From positions 620,001 through 684,000 of the forward strand of contig SPDT01000010.1 of the NCBI GenBank assembly GCA_008477525.1: a stretch of 64,000 nt of DNA, given 5' to 3'. The position numbers and the translations under genes were made by a program. This document shows, piece after piece, positions 1 through 11,993 of the stretch (positions are counted from its first letter, which is position 1; the number at the start of each line of letters is the position of its first letter). The notes beneath the pieces are model-generated. The model had not been told where the DNA came from. It was given only the letters and a program-made list of their open reading frames with translations, and ran no database searches. The stretch comes from Hypomyces perniciosus. Taxonomy: Eukaryota; Ascomycota; Sordariomycetes; Hypocreales; Hypocreaceae.

Positions 1-119
1 GGGCAAGCGGGTTGCATTTAAAGTCGCGGGGTCTTCCCACTTCATGGCGACCAGCCAGACAGACAGACAGACAGACAGACACACTCTCTCCAGCTTCAAT
101 CAGGAACGGACTGCCTGCC
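1..119 (+). promoter_or_regulatory. 5' leader of the transporter gene with a CAGA microsatellite
   Basis: This is the sequence upstream of the first ATG of the transporter. A run of about six CAGA units lies at about 56-82. No other gene is visible, and the promoter continues outside the window. Confidence 0.5.
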
Positions 120-2061
120 ATGTCAGCTACAGAGTCTCGGACAATGTCTTCGGACATCGAGGTTGCCGCCAATGGCGCTACCATGGACCCGGCCCAGAGA
201 GTCAATGTGGCCAAGAGGAGCATGTGGGAGTCTCTTCGAAACAACCCCAAGGTCATCTTCATTGCCTTCTTTGCATCGTGAGTGAACCCTGTGAGCTACT
301 GGTGTTGTCATTTGCTGACTCTTCACTCTCCACGGGCAGGTTGGGTGGCTTTGAGTATGGATACCAGCAAGGTGTCCTGGGTCAGTCCCTGGTCATGACA
401 AGATTCAAGCACAACTTCCCCTCAGTTGTCTCATCAACTTCTGCCACCGGCTGGCTTACTTCAGTACTCCAGCTCGGCGGTATCTTGGGATCACTGGCTG
501 CGGGTGTCCTTAGTGAAATCATCTCCCGGAAGTACACCATGTTCTTCGCCTGCATCTGGGTCATCTTGGGTAGCTACCTCTACATTGGAGCGCAGGAGGG
601 CGCACCTGCGCTTCTCTACGCAGGCAGATTCTTCACCGGCGTTGGTGTTGGTCTCTTCAGCGGTGTTGGACCCCTTTACAATGCCGAACTTTCTGCTCCG
701 GAAATGCGCGGCTTCCTCGTCTCGTTCTACCAGTTCGCAACCATTCTCGGCATTATGCTTTCTTTCTGGATCGGTTACGGCAGCAACTACATCGGTGGCA
801 CCGAAGATTTACAGTCCGATCTCGCGTGGCGACTCCCATCTATCGTTCAGGGCATTCCGGCAGTCCTCCTTGCTATTGGTATCTGGTTTATGCCTTTCTC
901 TCCTAGATGGCTGGTTAAAGTCGGCCGAGACGAGGAAGCAAAGGAAACTCTAGCATGGTTGCGAAAATTACCAGTCGATGACGATCTGATCCAAATCGAA
1001 TACCTTGAAATCAAGTCTGAAGCCGTCTTTGAGAAAAAGGCCTTTGCCAGGGAGTTTCCTCAGCTGGCGGAGAAGGAAAAGTCAAACACGTTCATGGAAC
1101 AGATGGCACAGTATGTCAACTGTTTCCGCACTGTGGACAATCTAAAGAGAGTCAGCATTGCGTGGCTTATAATGTTTTTCCAACAATGGTCAGGAATTGA
1201 CGCAAGAAAGTTAATCCGGTTCCGTTTTATATTCTAAAACTAACATTATTTTAGTCATTTATTATGCCTCTAATATCTTTATTAGCCTTGGGCTAACTGG
1301 CGGAACGACCGCGCTGTTGGCTACTGGTGTTACTGGTGTGGTCTTTATCGTGAGCACAGTGCCAGCTATGGTGAGTTAGACTGTGTTCGTTCTGCGAGGG
1401 AGAAACTGTTTCTGACCACATGCGGCAGTTGATTATCGACAAGGTTGGCCGGAAGCCCATGCTTATCGTCGGCTCGATTGTCATGGGTGTGAGCATGGTT
1501 GTTGTTGGTATCATTGTCGCCAAGTTCCGCGATGATTGGCCGTCACATGCGGCCGCTGGTTGGACCGCTGTCGGTAAGTGTTTATTTGTGAGAGCATATC
1601 GTAAAGTCCGAGTCTAACGGTTTCTATCAATAGCGTTGATTTGGGTCTATATCGCTGGATTCGGAGCAACCTGGGGTCCCGTATCATGGACTCTCGTATC
1701 TGAGATCTTCCCTCTGTCCATCCGTGCCAAGGGCGCGTCGATTGGTGCCTCGAGCAACTGGCTCAACAACTTCGCTATTGCATTTTTTGTCCCACCAATG
1801 CTGGAGGCCTGGGCTTGGGGCACGTACATCTTTTTCGCTGTCTTCCTCGTGGCCGGAATCTTCTGGGTGTGGTTCTTCCTCCCTGAGACCAAGAACGCGA
1901 CCCTGGAAGAGATGGACCGTGTGTTTAAGAGCCACACTGGTGAAAGGGATGCCCTGCTGCTGAGAGAGGCTCAGACCGAGGTCGGTCTCATTGCCTTTAT
2001 CGAGTCTCGCGAGGGTGGCCAGGGTGAGAAGAGGGACATTCACGAGAGCCAGGTTGAGTAG
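120..2061 (+). CDS. MFS sugar transporter (hexose/quinate type), damaged second intron
   Basis: This is a twelve-helix major facilitator of the fungal sugar/quinate family, expected to move a monosaccharide or related polyol/acid across the plasma membrane by proton symport. Exons are 120-277, 340-1202, 1255-1370, 1429-1573 and 1634-2061, giving 569 residues. Family marks are GGFEYGYQQGVLGQ near TM1, the TM5 segment AGRFFTGVGVGLFSG, QQWSGIDA ahead of TM7, DKVGRKPM between TM8 and TM9, and LVSEIFPLSIRAKG and FLPETKNATLEEMD near the end. Introns 1, 3 and 4 are normal GT-AG. Intron 2 must run 1203-1254 to keep frame, but it starts with CA. Reading the nearby GC as donor shifts frame, and no splicing gives a stop at 1235. 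Either the allele is broken or one base is wrong in the assembly. The ATG at 120 opens the frame directly before a conserved N-terminus. Substrate cannot be told from sequence. Confidence 0.85.
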
Positions 2062-2766
2062 ATGGAAGAGCGATGTGGTTCTCTGTTATTAGAACACTTA
2101 ATGTTTTTACTTTAGCCATGTATCACGACTACCCATAAGTTGGAGAATGATGCTTGAATGATAATAACTTTTAAATTCTTGCCTACAATAAAGCCACAAC
2201 TGATTGAGATGAGTGAATTTTCTCACATAAGTTCGGGACCGAACACACCGAAGGTTTGTACCTGTGAAGTTTGCCGCTCCGCGCTAGAGATATAAGAGTA
2301 ACGATACGTGGATTACGAAGTAGTGCATTTCGGAGAATCACCCCCGAAGTTTCACCACTCAATATCACACACCACACTGGCGGGCGCAAATTGTAGGGCT
2401 CCTAAAGAAGGTTGAGAACTGCCGACCGGTCCTTAGACACTTGTTCCCCGTAAAGTCGCCCGCACTAAGGCTGTACCAGCATTAGCGTGCATATATGGTA
2501 ATGGGGTTGCCCATGAGGCTGACAGCTCTTTACCTCCTATCGGGGCACTAGAAGCGCTGGCCTGCTTACCTAATATCCCAGGATTCTTCCAGTGACCGAC
2601 CACACGCCAACGACAAACTCCTTTCATTCAGCACATTGACTGCGAATGACCGGAACATGCTTCTTTCATTATATCCAGACAGATTCCCACAGCCTATTCT
2701 TCTCAGGAACAATCAGAAATACCGACTGCCAAGCAGTGGCGCGTTGCGTCGCCTCGAGGCCATGCA
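2062..2766. other. Intergenic region between transporter and Zn2Cys6 regulator
   Basis: It holds the transporter 3' end and the regulator promoter. Only short shadow frames occur, and I see no conserved coding pattern, repeat or RNA gene. Confidence 0.5.
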
Positions 2767-4698
2767 ATGCCTGTTGCCAGAAACACCCCGGAGCATCGGA
2801 GGCGGGTCCGAACAGGCTGCTTGACATGTCGGAAGAGACGACGAAAATGTATGCCTTGCCTCTTATGCGGATATGACATACGAGCAGCGTTTGTGCTTTT
2901 TATTGATGTTTCATTGTCCTGTGCTTTCCACAGATGGCGTGCTGTTGCTGTGGTTCATCATGGGCTAACAATGAGGTGCTACTGCTACATGAACAGGCGA
3001 TGAGGGCAAGCCACAGTGCGGGAGCTGCGAGGCGAGAAATGTCGCGTGCAAATACCCCGAGGTAACATTTGTGAATGGGTCCAAGTTCGAATACCGAGAG
3101 GCAAGTCAGACATCAGGTAGGCCCTCAAGGCCCTACAAGTCTATCAGAGTGAGTTGGGCGGCTATCGACGTCTACATGCCTGAGATACTCACACTTGTGC
3201 CTATTAGTTTGTTGAGAATGGCCTCTCAACTCCGCCATCAAATGACGCCCCCACACCGGTCCAGAATCAGGGGCTACAGACACACGACCACGATGGCCAA
3301 GTCGAGGACTCTCTTGATGTAGGGGATGGCGTTTCTGGGAGTCTAGCTGATGACAGCGATCCGGAACTTGGCAGCAAGCCGTCCATCAACGACTCTTCCT
3401 TACGGCATTCAAAATGGAGTGACTACTTTTCTACGAAGCATACAGCACCCATCAAGAATGAAACCGCCCCATTACTTCACTTTCAGTATAATCTGGTCCC
3501 TTGGATTGAGGCTGGCGATCCAGCATCCAGCTTTGGGACCAACATCATGCTTCTGGCACAGAACAACAGGTCCATTTCGGCTGCCATCACTGCTATTGCT
3601 TCTAGCCATCTCGCACACATGAACTCAAACCCAGCAAGCCATGTCGTGGTTTCTGAACGGGGCAGTGTGCTTCGACAAGAGGCCAGTCGAGCCATTGCTC
3701 ATGAAGAACCACGGGTTGGTCTAGTTAGTCAAGCGTTACTAGCGTTAGGAGACTTCTTGGATCTGCATCCCTCTCAGTGGAGAAGGTTTCCGTTCTGTCA
3801 GCCAGATGAGTGGACGAGAGACTCGAATTTTCTGCATTTTGGGGAGCCAATTGAAACATTGTTACGATTGCATTTAAGGGTTGGTAAGGGCTCCTCTTGC
3901 GCCTTTCTGAACCACTCGTGATGAGCACCACCCACTGACATATATTGCCAAGATCTCGCAGCATCCTTATTGACCGAACAGCCACCACTCACCTCTCTAG
4001 CTTTCGCCATTTGCCATGATACAGCAAATCTCACCCAGCCACCATCATCAACTTTAATCTATAACACTTGCTTGGCTAACTTAGCAAGCTGTCTTCATTT
4101 ACTTCACAGCAATGCCCCAACAGCATCATCACCCTTGACGCGGCCGACAGAACCAGGGCCACTGCCGCCAAGCACCGGCTCATATTTCTCGTCGAGGTGG
4201 TCCTCTCTGTGGACAATTTGCCAACAATGGTACCACAATCGCCCTCTTGAAATGCAACCAGTTTTGGAAATTCGCAGTGTCGAAGCAGGCCAGATCGACC
4301 CCAAAAACGATTCATCATTTCCAATTCCCGTATATACGAGTTCAATCGCTCTGCAATGCAATATTGTATATCACATAACATCACGACTCCTCCTTTTTCG
4401 AAAGCCACGACTGTTGAGGCTATCTAGCCGCCAACGGTACCTCTCGTCGCAAAGCTGGCATGCACAGCAAATTGCTGGTATTGCGACTCAGAACGACTTC
4501 GCAGAGCAATGGGATCCCATACTAATTGCGGGCCTGCTTTGGATTGCAAAGGATATGACACATCCATCTCAGCAAGAAGCGCTCATGGCGTGCTTCCATC
4601 AGATATCCGCCATTACGGGGATCAAGCTTAATGAGGAGATGCAAGCACTCCGTGAGAGATGGCATGTCTCACGCACCAGCGGGCCATTTGTCAATTAA
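2767..4698 (+). CDS. Zn2Cys6 fungal transcription factor
   Basis: This is a nuclear DNA-binding regulator of the Gal4-type binuclear zinc cluster family. Exons 2767-2848, 2997-3148, 3208-3883 and 3953-4698 join in frame to 551 residues. The zinc cluster at about residues 18-48 is split by intron 1. Exon 1 gives CLTCRKRRRK, and the T at 2848 plus exon 2 restores the third cysteine, followed by DEGKPQCGSCEARNVAC; all six cysteines are present with usual spacing. The C-terminal two thirds, from QYNLVPWIEAGDPASSFG, match the fungal_trans_2 regulatory domain, where helices such as AAITAIASSHLAHM are typical. It lies between a sugar-type transporter and a peroxisomal racemase on the same strand, so local control is possible but unproven. 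Intron 1 (148 bases) is longer than its neighbours. The target genes cannot be read from sequence. Confidence 0.85.
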
Positions 4699-5138
4699 CT
4701 GAGACGGGTTTTTATGGAATATGGAATGGAGTTAACAGTTTACGGGAAGGAAAATCCATCGACTGGACTTGTGGTTATCTTGGTCTATATAAAACTTGGG
4801 CACGCTGTAGACTCTGCTTTTCAATGTCACTGCTTTTAACGTCTCTATATGACTGTTTTTGAACACATACCACTACTTCAAAACCTAGACTTAGCTCTCC
4901 GCTATGGAATGAACAAACAGATTCCAGTTCCGGGTGGTCGGGCAGTTGAACTACGAGTAGTATCAAGGGTTACTCCATAAGGTAATCCGGGGTTCGGGAG
5001 TTGACCCCACCCGGGACCTCGGCTCCAGCCGCCCGGATTCAACACTTACCACTTATACTTACATGTATAGATGAACCGTCAGATCTTGACTTTGGAGAGA
5101 CAGGACGAATTGAAAAGACGACTCAATCTTAAATAATC
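4699..5138. other. Intergenic region upstream of the CoA racemase
   Basis: It contains the regulator 3' end and the racemase promoter. A GC-rich patch at 4985-5035 has weak inverted symmetry, but I see no gene. Confidence 0.4.
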
Positions 5139-6448
5139 ATGGCGGGCTCTCCTCCGCTCAAGGGAATCAAGGTCCTGGAGTTTGCTGGCCTTGCGCCTGG
5201 TACGCTTCCCCAGCTTATTCACAAACCGTCTCATCTCCATCTTCACCTCAGCTCTCACTCTCGCTTTCACTCTCCACTGAACTCAAGAATGAAGATGAAG
5301 AACTAACTATACCATCTTTGCTTCCCACAGGACCCTTCGCAGGCCTCCTCCTCGCAGACGCAGGCGCCTCAGTCCTCCGCGTCGACCGTCCCCCAATCCC
5401 TTCCGAAACTGCCGCCCACGCCATTCCAACCCCAGACATGCTCGCCCGCCATAAATCCTCCATCATCATCAACCTCAAGGACCCGCGCGGCATCGCCCTC
5501 ATCAAACGTCTTACCCCTCAAATCGACGTCCTCATCGATCCCTTCCGGCCCGGCGTCCTGGAAAAACTAGGGCTCGGGCCGGATGTCCTGCTCGCGCTCA
5601 ACCCGCGCCTTATCTATGGCCGCATGGCGGGTTTTCGCCGTGATGGCAAGTACGCTGCCATGGCAGGCCATGACATTAACTATCTCGCTATATCAGGTGT
5701 GCTGGGGCTGCTGGGTAGAGAAGGGCAGAAGCCTCACCCCCCGTGGAATATCCTCGCCGACTTTGCCGGCGGAGGCGCCATGCTTGTTCACGGTGTGTTG
5801 TTAGCCATCATCGCGCGCCACAGCTCAGGCAGAGGTCAAGTCGTGGAGGCAAACATGGTAGACGGGAGTTCCTATCTAGCCACGTTCCCTCGCATAGCGC
5901 TCAAAACAGCCCTCGGGAACCGCGGCCGCGGGAAGAACCTCCTCGACGGGGGGGCTCCGTGGTACGACACGTACGAGACCTCTGACGGGAAGTACATGTC
6001 CGTGGGGGCTCTTGAGCCGCAATTCTTCAAAGCTTTGATCAAGGGGTTGGGGCTACGAGACCAAGGATGGGAGGAGAAGCGCTGGGACCGGTCGCTGTGG
6101 CCACAGCTCCAGGAGCTTTTCGCTGCGACGTTCAAGTTCAAGACACGTGCAGAATGGGAGGCTGTTTTCGATGGCACGGATGCGTGCTGTACGCCTGTGT
6201 TGGATTATGCTGAATTGGAGACGCAGCCTGGTAGAGAGGGCGATCAGAGACCTGTGGTAACGTTGAAGGAAACACCGCTCTTTTCACCAGCAGAGGCTGA
6301 GGGTGGGGGATATGTTGGTGAGACTTTGACTGCTGGTCACGGAGGTGAGGAGATGCTAGCTGAATGGGTAGGATGGAAGAATGGAGAGGAATATGAAGTT
6401 AAGAAGGGGGCTTTCATATTGAAGGACCACACAACCTCCAAGCTATAA
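5139..6448 (+). CDS. Alpha-methylacyl-CoA racemase (class III CoA-transferase family), peroxisomal
   Basis: It probably interconverts (2R)- and (2S)-2-methylacyl-CoA so that branched acyl chains can enter beta-oxidation. Exons 5139-5199 and 5331-6448 give 392 residues. The start encodes MAGSPPLKGIKVLEFAGLAP, the usual opening of CaiB/AMACR proteins, and the intron falls inside that segment. The racemase signature GHDINYLAISGVLGLLGR carries the catalytic pair His134/Asp135, and Asp164 in NILADFAGGG is the second base known from AMACR. GQVVEANMVDGSSY follows. The protein ends in SKL, a canonical type 1 peroxisome signal. Formyl-CoA-type transferases share the fold, but the GHDINY and DFAGGG motifs favour racemase. 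It converges on VPS1 with 463 bases between stop codons. Confidence 0.88.
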
Positions 6449-6911
6449 TCAATCTCACGTCTGGGTCTTAATATCCTTATTCAAAACAAATCTATATGGT
6501 AGTAGTATTATTATTCTATCACTTCGACGTGGCTTACTTTCCATACCAAGTAATTAAAACGGGGGAAATTTGCTTATTCTAATCTGTCATGCTATAAAAC
6601 CTGGAAAAGCCCCTCTGAACGACCAGCAGCAGCACCCTTTGGTCCACCCGGCTGCAAAACAGCCTCCCATACTCCGCTATCAGATGAGCACCCTGTATCT
6701 CACGTCGTGCCGACACCCTAGCTCCCTCCCCTATGGGACTCATTACCCATTAATTCTAAGCCTCCGGAACAGCCTATGGTATCGAAAAAGAAGAAAAATA
6801 AGGGGGTTGGAAAGGGAGTAAGGCTTGCGCGTCATGCATCTCGTGAGGAAGGAAATGTAATGTCCTATATGGCTGTCGAATCCATCAATCGACAGTTTGG
6901 GGGCTAGGGCT
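6449..6911. other. Tail-to-tail spacer between racemase and VPS1
   Basis: This spacer must hold the 3' UTRs and polyadenylation signals of two convergent genes. Short open frames here show no family features. Confidence 0.45.
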
Positions 6912-9341
6912 TTACTGAACCTGGCTGACAATCTCGCTGGCTTTGCCAAGGGACTCGACCATTTGCTGACACTCTTTCCGCCGGCGGATGGTGAAGTCGC
7001 TCTCCTTCAGCAATTCGTCGAGCGTGTCAGTTCTATACATGTTTTCTAGCAACTCGCGCTGCATCTCATCCTTTGTGAATCTGTATTTTAGTGTTAGCAT
7101 GTCATATTCTCAACACAGCTTTTACATTCTCAGGGGACATACTGGACGAGGGTGAGCATAATTGCCTTCGGGACCATGTCAACCATAGTGCGCTTGACAA
7201 TGTTGTAGTAGGATGAAATGAGCAGTTCTGTCCATGTTAGCACCAGGCCCACTTCCTCCTATATGTGCGACTTACTGATAACCTCAACCTCAATATTCTC
7301 CCGCTCCGATAGAGTACCAGAGGCCTTGAGTGTGGGCGGTGGTGGCTCCATCGCGGCGGCCTTCTTCTTGTTCTTCGCCGCGAAGAAGCTTCCGAAGAAC
7401 CCACCGTTAGAGGCGCCGTCCGTATCTGGGATCGGGGGGGTACCGGTTCGGGCCGGCGCGGCAGATGGCAATGGCTTTCCAGTCTTCGGGTCAACTTGAA
7501 CAGGCTTGCTGGGGTTATGGCGCTCGTTTACGATAGCCATGGCCTAGATGGAAACATTAGTTTTACTCCGATAAAGAAATCTCCAGGAAAAGGGTAGCGG
7601 TAGGCTTACGCGATGGCCGTTCAGGAAGTCGGGGTGACCCGTGTTGATGTAGCAAGCTTCCATGGAGACCATATCCCTCACAAGCTTGTTCGTAGGCTCC
7701 ATGGCCTTCTTGAAAAAGGTAATGACGACGTTGTGCATCTTCTCTTTCAGACCCGGATACCGGCGGTAGAGTTGCTTGCCTAACAGCTGCGATAGTATCC
7801 GCACGAGCTCATCGTAGACCAGCGAGACACACTTCAGGCTGGGGTCTTCCAGGCGCTTGATCTGCTGCTTGACAATAAGCTCGAAAGCGGTCGTGCCAAC
7901 GAATAGCGCCGGTGAAGAACCAGATGAATTGTAGAGGATGGTCCGGATGTCGACATCCTTTACGACGTCGAAGGGGTCAAGGGCCTTGACTCCATTCGAA
8001 TACAGCTCGTGGAAGACGAAGCTAATACGCGCACCGCCTGACAGCTCCGTGCTGGAAAGCTCGGTGTTGTTGCCATCCAGGACCGTTCGCCACTCGTTGG
8101 TAAACTCGGTGATGATATTCAAAACGATGTTCGCGCTGTTTCCCAACATGGAGGGGCCAAGACTTTCGAGCTCGGTCGAGTACTTCTGGAGGGAGCTCGC
8201 GATTCGGGCCTTGATATCCGGTAACGTTTGTTTGATGTGCATCATCAGGATGAGATTGAGCTTGCGAGCAAGGTAAGGGGTACCGCAGTAGGTGCTCTTG
8301 TTGCGGTAGGCTTTGTGGTTTTCAAAAAAGTTCTTCTCTGCTTCCAATGCGGCACCGATGGCCTTTTTGTTGTCGATATCTCGCTGTCCTCTGTTGACGA
8401 CAGGGACGTAACCCAAGCGAAGAGGGATGATTCGGTTCGACAAGATATCAATGACATCGGTTCCTTCCTCCATCAAATCAACTTTGGTAAGGACACCGAT
8501 GGTGCGCTGACCCTCCGGATCGACCTCTCGTGCCAGTTTCAAGCCATCTGAGTTGGCCAAGTCAATGTTGGCCGCCGTCACCGCCAGTACGATTGCGTTC
8601 GACTTGGAAATGTACTTGAGGACCATATCTCGGATTTGGCGCTCGATATCGCGGGGTTGATCGCCAACGGGCACCTTGGTCAAGCCAGGCAAGTCGACCA
8701 ACGTCAATGTGAGGACGTTGGGGGAGTAAATACGCAGGTTGATAGGGGCTGGGGAGATGCCTGCATTTCGCCCGACCTTGGCTTCCGTTTCCCTGGAAAT
8801 CTCTTCCCTGATCTTTGAAAAATCGTAAAATTTCTGCCCAGGGAGGTGGAGGAACTCTCCCCATTCGTCTGGGTTGGCGGCTTTGTCGGCGCCGGCTTCA
8901 ATATCCTCTTGCTTGACACCATTTGATTGAGCGGGCCGGTTGATCAGCTGGAGGACGAGGGGACGGCGTGTGACGATGCCACTACCACGGGGTAGACTGT
9001 TGAAACTAGCTGTTAGATTCCCGTGCAAATGTCGCAAAGGCGCGAAGGTCTTGTCTCGTATCAGCACTCACAAGTCACGACCAACAATGTTCTCCAACAC
9101 TGAACTCTTGCCGCTGGACTGACTGCCGACGACGACGATCTGGGGGAGGTCAATTGGGTTGTTGACGCCAACAGTCGCAAAAACGTCCTGAAGCTTGTTG
9201 ACGAGCCTGAACATGTCAGATTAGCGACCCGCGATGACGGAGGGGGCGGGGGGTGTCCGGGGCTCACTGGATCAAGGCAGGATCCGTGATACCACCCGTC
9301 TGGGTGAGCGAACTCCCAAGCGAACTCCCAGGCGTAGCCAT
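6912..9341 (-). CDS. VPS1: Dynamin-like GTPase Vps1
   Basis: This is a large GTPase that assembles on membranes and drives vacuolar protein sorting, endosomal scission and peroxisome fission. Six exons (high to low: 9268-9341, 9072-9206, 7610-8996, 7276-7543, 7143-7227, 6912-7080) give 705 residues, the usual Vps1 length. The G1 motif GSQSSGKSS is at about residues 52-60, switch I has [13 protein letters not shown]3 is [16 protein letters not shown]4 is TKVDLMEEG and VVNRGQRDI follows. The stalk contains [16 protein letters not shown] across intron 3. The GTPase effector domain, from [14 protein letters not shown] to the end, is complete. There is no PH domain, as expected for Vps1, and the low-complexity insert with [11 protein letters not shown] before the effector domain is typical. 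All introns are GT-AG. The start [17 protein letters not shown] immediately precedes conserved sequence. Confidence 0.97.
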
Positions 9342-11993
9342 GATCGCGTTGATTCGGTTCTCCCTTCAAGACTAGTGTATGGAGGCTCGAGCGGTACGAT
9401 GCTGTGTCGTGGAGTCGACAGTTCTCGTAAACTGGCGGGGTGTTGTCTCGATAGCTAGGAAGACGGTGAGAGATGGTTGTCGGGACTTTTGCGCAGAGCA
9501 GCCCCTGGACGATGTTCTGAAGTGCGGCTGAGGTTCCCCGAATGCGTTTCCAGCGTATGCCCTTGTATTTCGAGGACAGTACAGAAGTCGCTGCCTGGCG
9601 GGACGTTGACGGGATGTGAATGTTTATGGGTTGCTGGAGAACAGGAGGACTCAAGACGACATCCCGTTTCACGAGCCTAACAAGGGCACTAACGAGTTGG
9701 GTCGATGCCCTGGCAGGGGAGCCATGGCAGCCAGGCCAGCCACATGTGGCGATGCAGCTAGCTTGGCCAATGGCATTGGTTTTCACGTGAGTGTAGGCTA
9801 GAGAGGGACAACGTCACCCGATGATGTGGACGAGAGACACGCAATAAAACAGTGATGCTGTCGTCGTTATCGGTTGAAGAGCTTTCACAGGATTCAGGTA
9901 TTACGCAATGTGTCATCGGCATTCCCACCCGAACTGCTCTCCAAAAACCATGACGGTTACGAGGCGATTGTTGCCAGCTGATGTGGCAGGGTTCAGGCAG
10001 TTTAGATAGAACTTGTCAGCGTTTGATAGAGCCCTCTGTCCCGATTCACACACAGACTGGTAAGTGTCAGGCAACAAGTTAACATTGGGGATGGCTGTAC
10101 GAAGTATTTGCCCCCAGCTGGTGATGTCTGAGTATAGAGCAAGGAAGTGGTTGTATGTAGGAGCAGAATCTGGACAGGGGTGACATGGGTGGCATCGTCT
10201 AGCTTCAATCGTTCCTCGTTTCTCCCAGCTGAACACTTACTAGAAGGGCCAGAGCATTATTAATATTTTCCCAAACCCGTAAACATCTTGAGAGCCTGTG
10301 CTCAACTTCCACCGTTTCCGGGTGGCATGGCCGTATGAAGTTGCCAATGGTTTGCTTCCTAGATTTGAACCAGGTACTCTATTCGAACGAAATTGTTTGT
10401 TATGGAAGAGAAAGTTGCCCTCTCTGTGATTGATCTCTTCCACTGTGAAGACGGAGATGACATACGGAATACTTTTAACGAGATCCAGCCAAGAGGAGAC
10501 CCCCATGGAAGGGCGGTCACTTGACTGACAACTCTTAAAGTGCCCGCTTTCTTCCGTTGGGCTTGAGCACTAAACCTCAGCCAGGGATGATTCTTAATAT
10601 CAGCTGCTCGTCCAATGGCGGGGTTACTACAGTAGCCCATCCCCTGCTGGCCGAGTCTCAAGTTGATACAGGCTGGAATTCGGATCACGGCGCCTGGAAT
10701 AAAAGGAATCAGTGCTGAAACAACCACCGGAGTAGGCAGACTGTTGCAGCCTAACTGGCATAGAGGTTGTGCTTGTGCAGTGATCCAAGCCAAGTAGAAG
10801 AAGAGAAGAATCGTATACGGAGTAGACGTGGTGGGGATGATAACTGCCCAACTGGAACAGTGGCAAACAGCACGCTAGGCAAGGCCCGCCATAGTGTGAC
10901 GTCCAATGCAAGCAGCACGAGTCCGGATGAATGAAGATAATGTATACCTATTCATGATATCACACAGCCAAACACGAAAGCCAGGAGGCTCTAGAGATGC
11001 CATGAAAAATGGTGCTAGCAATCTCGGTGGCTTATCCAAGTTCTCGGGCTGTTGTGTTACGTACGTCTGCGGACAGGTGCTCTGGATCCAATGCATGCAT
11101 CCAGTTGGCACTTGGTGGAGGCCATTTAGAGCACTTCTAGCGGGCTGCGCTGCCCATCATCGCTGCTAAGGCACCTATCGGCCTGTACCCAGCCCGTTCT
11201 AGCCACTGAAGTCCGACCACCATCCCTGTGGGAACCACATCCTCGGTGAACGGTACAACTTCCATGCCAACCTAACCTCACTCTAGCATCCCTCTGACGC
11301 CATAACCCAACGTTCTCACACGAACGTGCAGTCGACAGTATCGCATCAACTCCTCTGTAGCTCATTAGAGGATTCTAATCTTGCAAACACGGCCCTCACA
11401 CCTCACATGCGTGCTCCAGCCGCAGCCTTTCTGGATAGGCGACTCCAGAGATCGTCTACCGAAATCACGAGCTCTCTCTCTTCCTTCACCGGCGAAGCTC
11501 CCAAGCTTCAAGCGTCTGAGCTCATTTTCTCACCTTCTCGAATGCTGTCGTATTCCGGGCCTTGGCCAGCTTCTCATTAGGCTCCAGTGATCCTACCGCG
11601 GCAAGTTGCCGCGAAGAGGTCGACGTGGACCAATCCTCCGACTCTCGCTCCCACCCCGTTGACGCCCTCGACGACCCAGCCTCTCCGCCATCAACCCGGA
11701 GCCTGTCGCTCACGCCCTTCGCAGAACTGAGTCCCCTTGTGCCTCCCGGGCCCGACGAATTCCCCACCAGAGCTCTGGCTGCCGTTACGAATATAGAGTC
11801 TTCAACCGGCCAGACCCTCTCGGTCTCCCCCCAAGCTTCGACACAGATCCTAGGACGACGACGGCGATCTTCGCCGCACCAGCCGCAAGACGATCACTCT
11901 ACTTCAGTTGCCGAAACTGAGGTTGGATTTTCGTCTGCAGATACAGCCGCTGAGAGACAGTCGAAACGAAGACGACGGGATAACGTAGGTACC
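9342..11993. other. Long gap between VPS1 and the GID7 homologue
   Basis: About 2.65 kb separates the VPS1 start from the first ATG of the WD40 gene, and both promoters lie here. The last part, 11520-11993, is open in the WD40 reading frame and may be transcribed leader or extra coding sequence. One TACGGAGTA motif occurs at 10816-10824. A leftward stretch at about 10620-10850 reads like a signal peptide with a few cysteines but lacks a clear start. The remaining frames look random. Confidence 0.45.
10627..10850 (-). other. Possible remnant or exon of a small secreted protein
   Basis: Read leftward, an open stretch starts with a hydrophobic segment, TILLFFYLAWITAQAQ, that resembles a signal peptide and cleavage site. 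Then come LCQLGCNSLP and further single cysteines (PACINL, GYCSNP). An in-frame TAG precedes it, close to an ATG that encodes only MAGLA. A start would need an upstream exon using that TAG as acceptor. I cannot assign a family. It may be chance. Confidence 0.15.

Noticed and set aside
5743..6177. Open frames on both strands over the racemase exon
   Set aside because: They overlap the racemase in other frames, lack starts in context and show no family resemblance.
10340..10400. tRNA-like T-arm on the minus strand (TGGTTCAAATCT)
   Set aside because: A five-pair T-stem can be drawn, but no matching 5' acceptor strand, D-arm or A-box is present.
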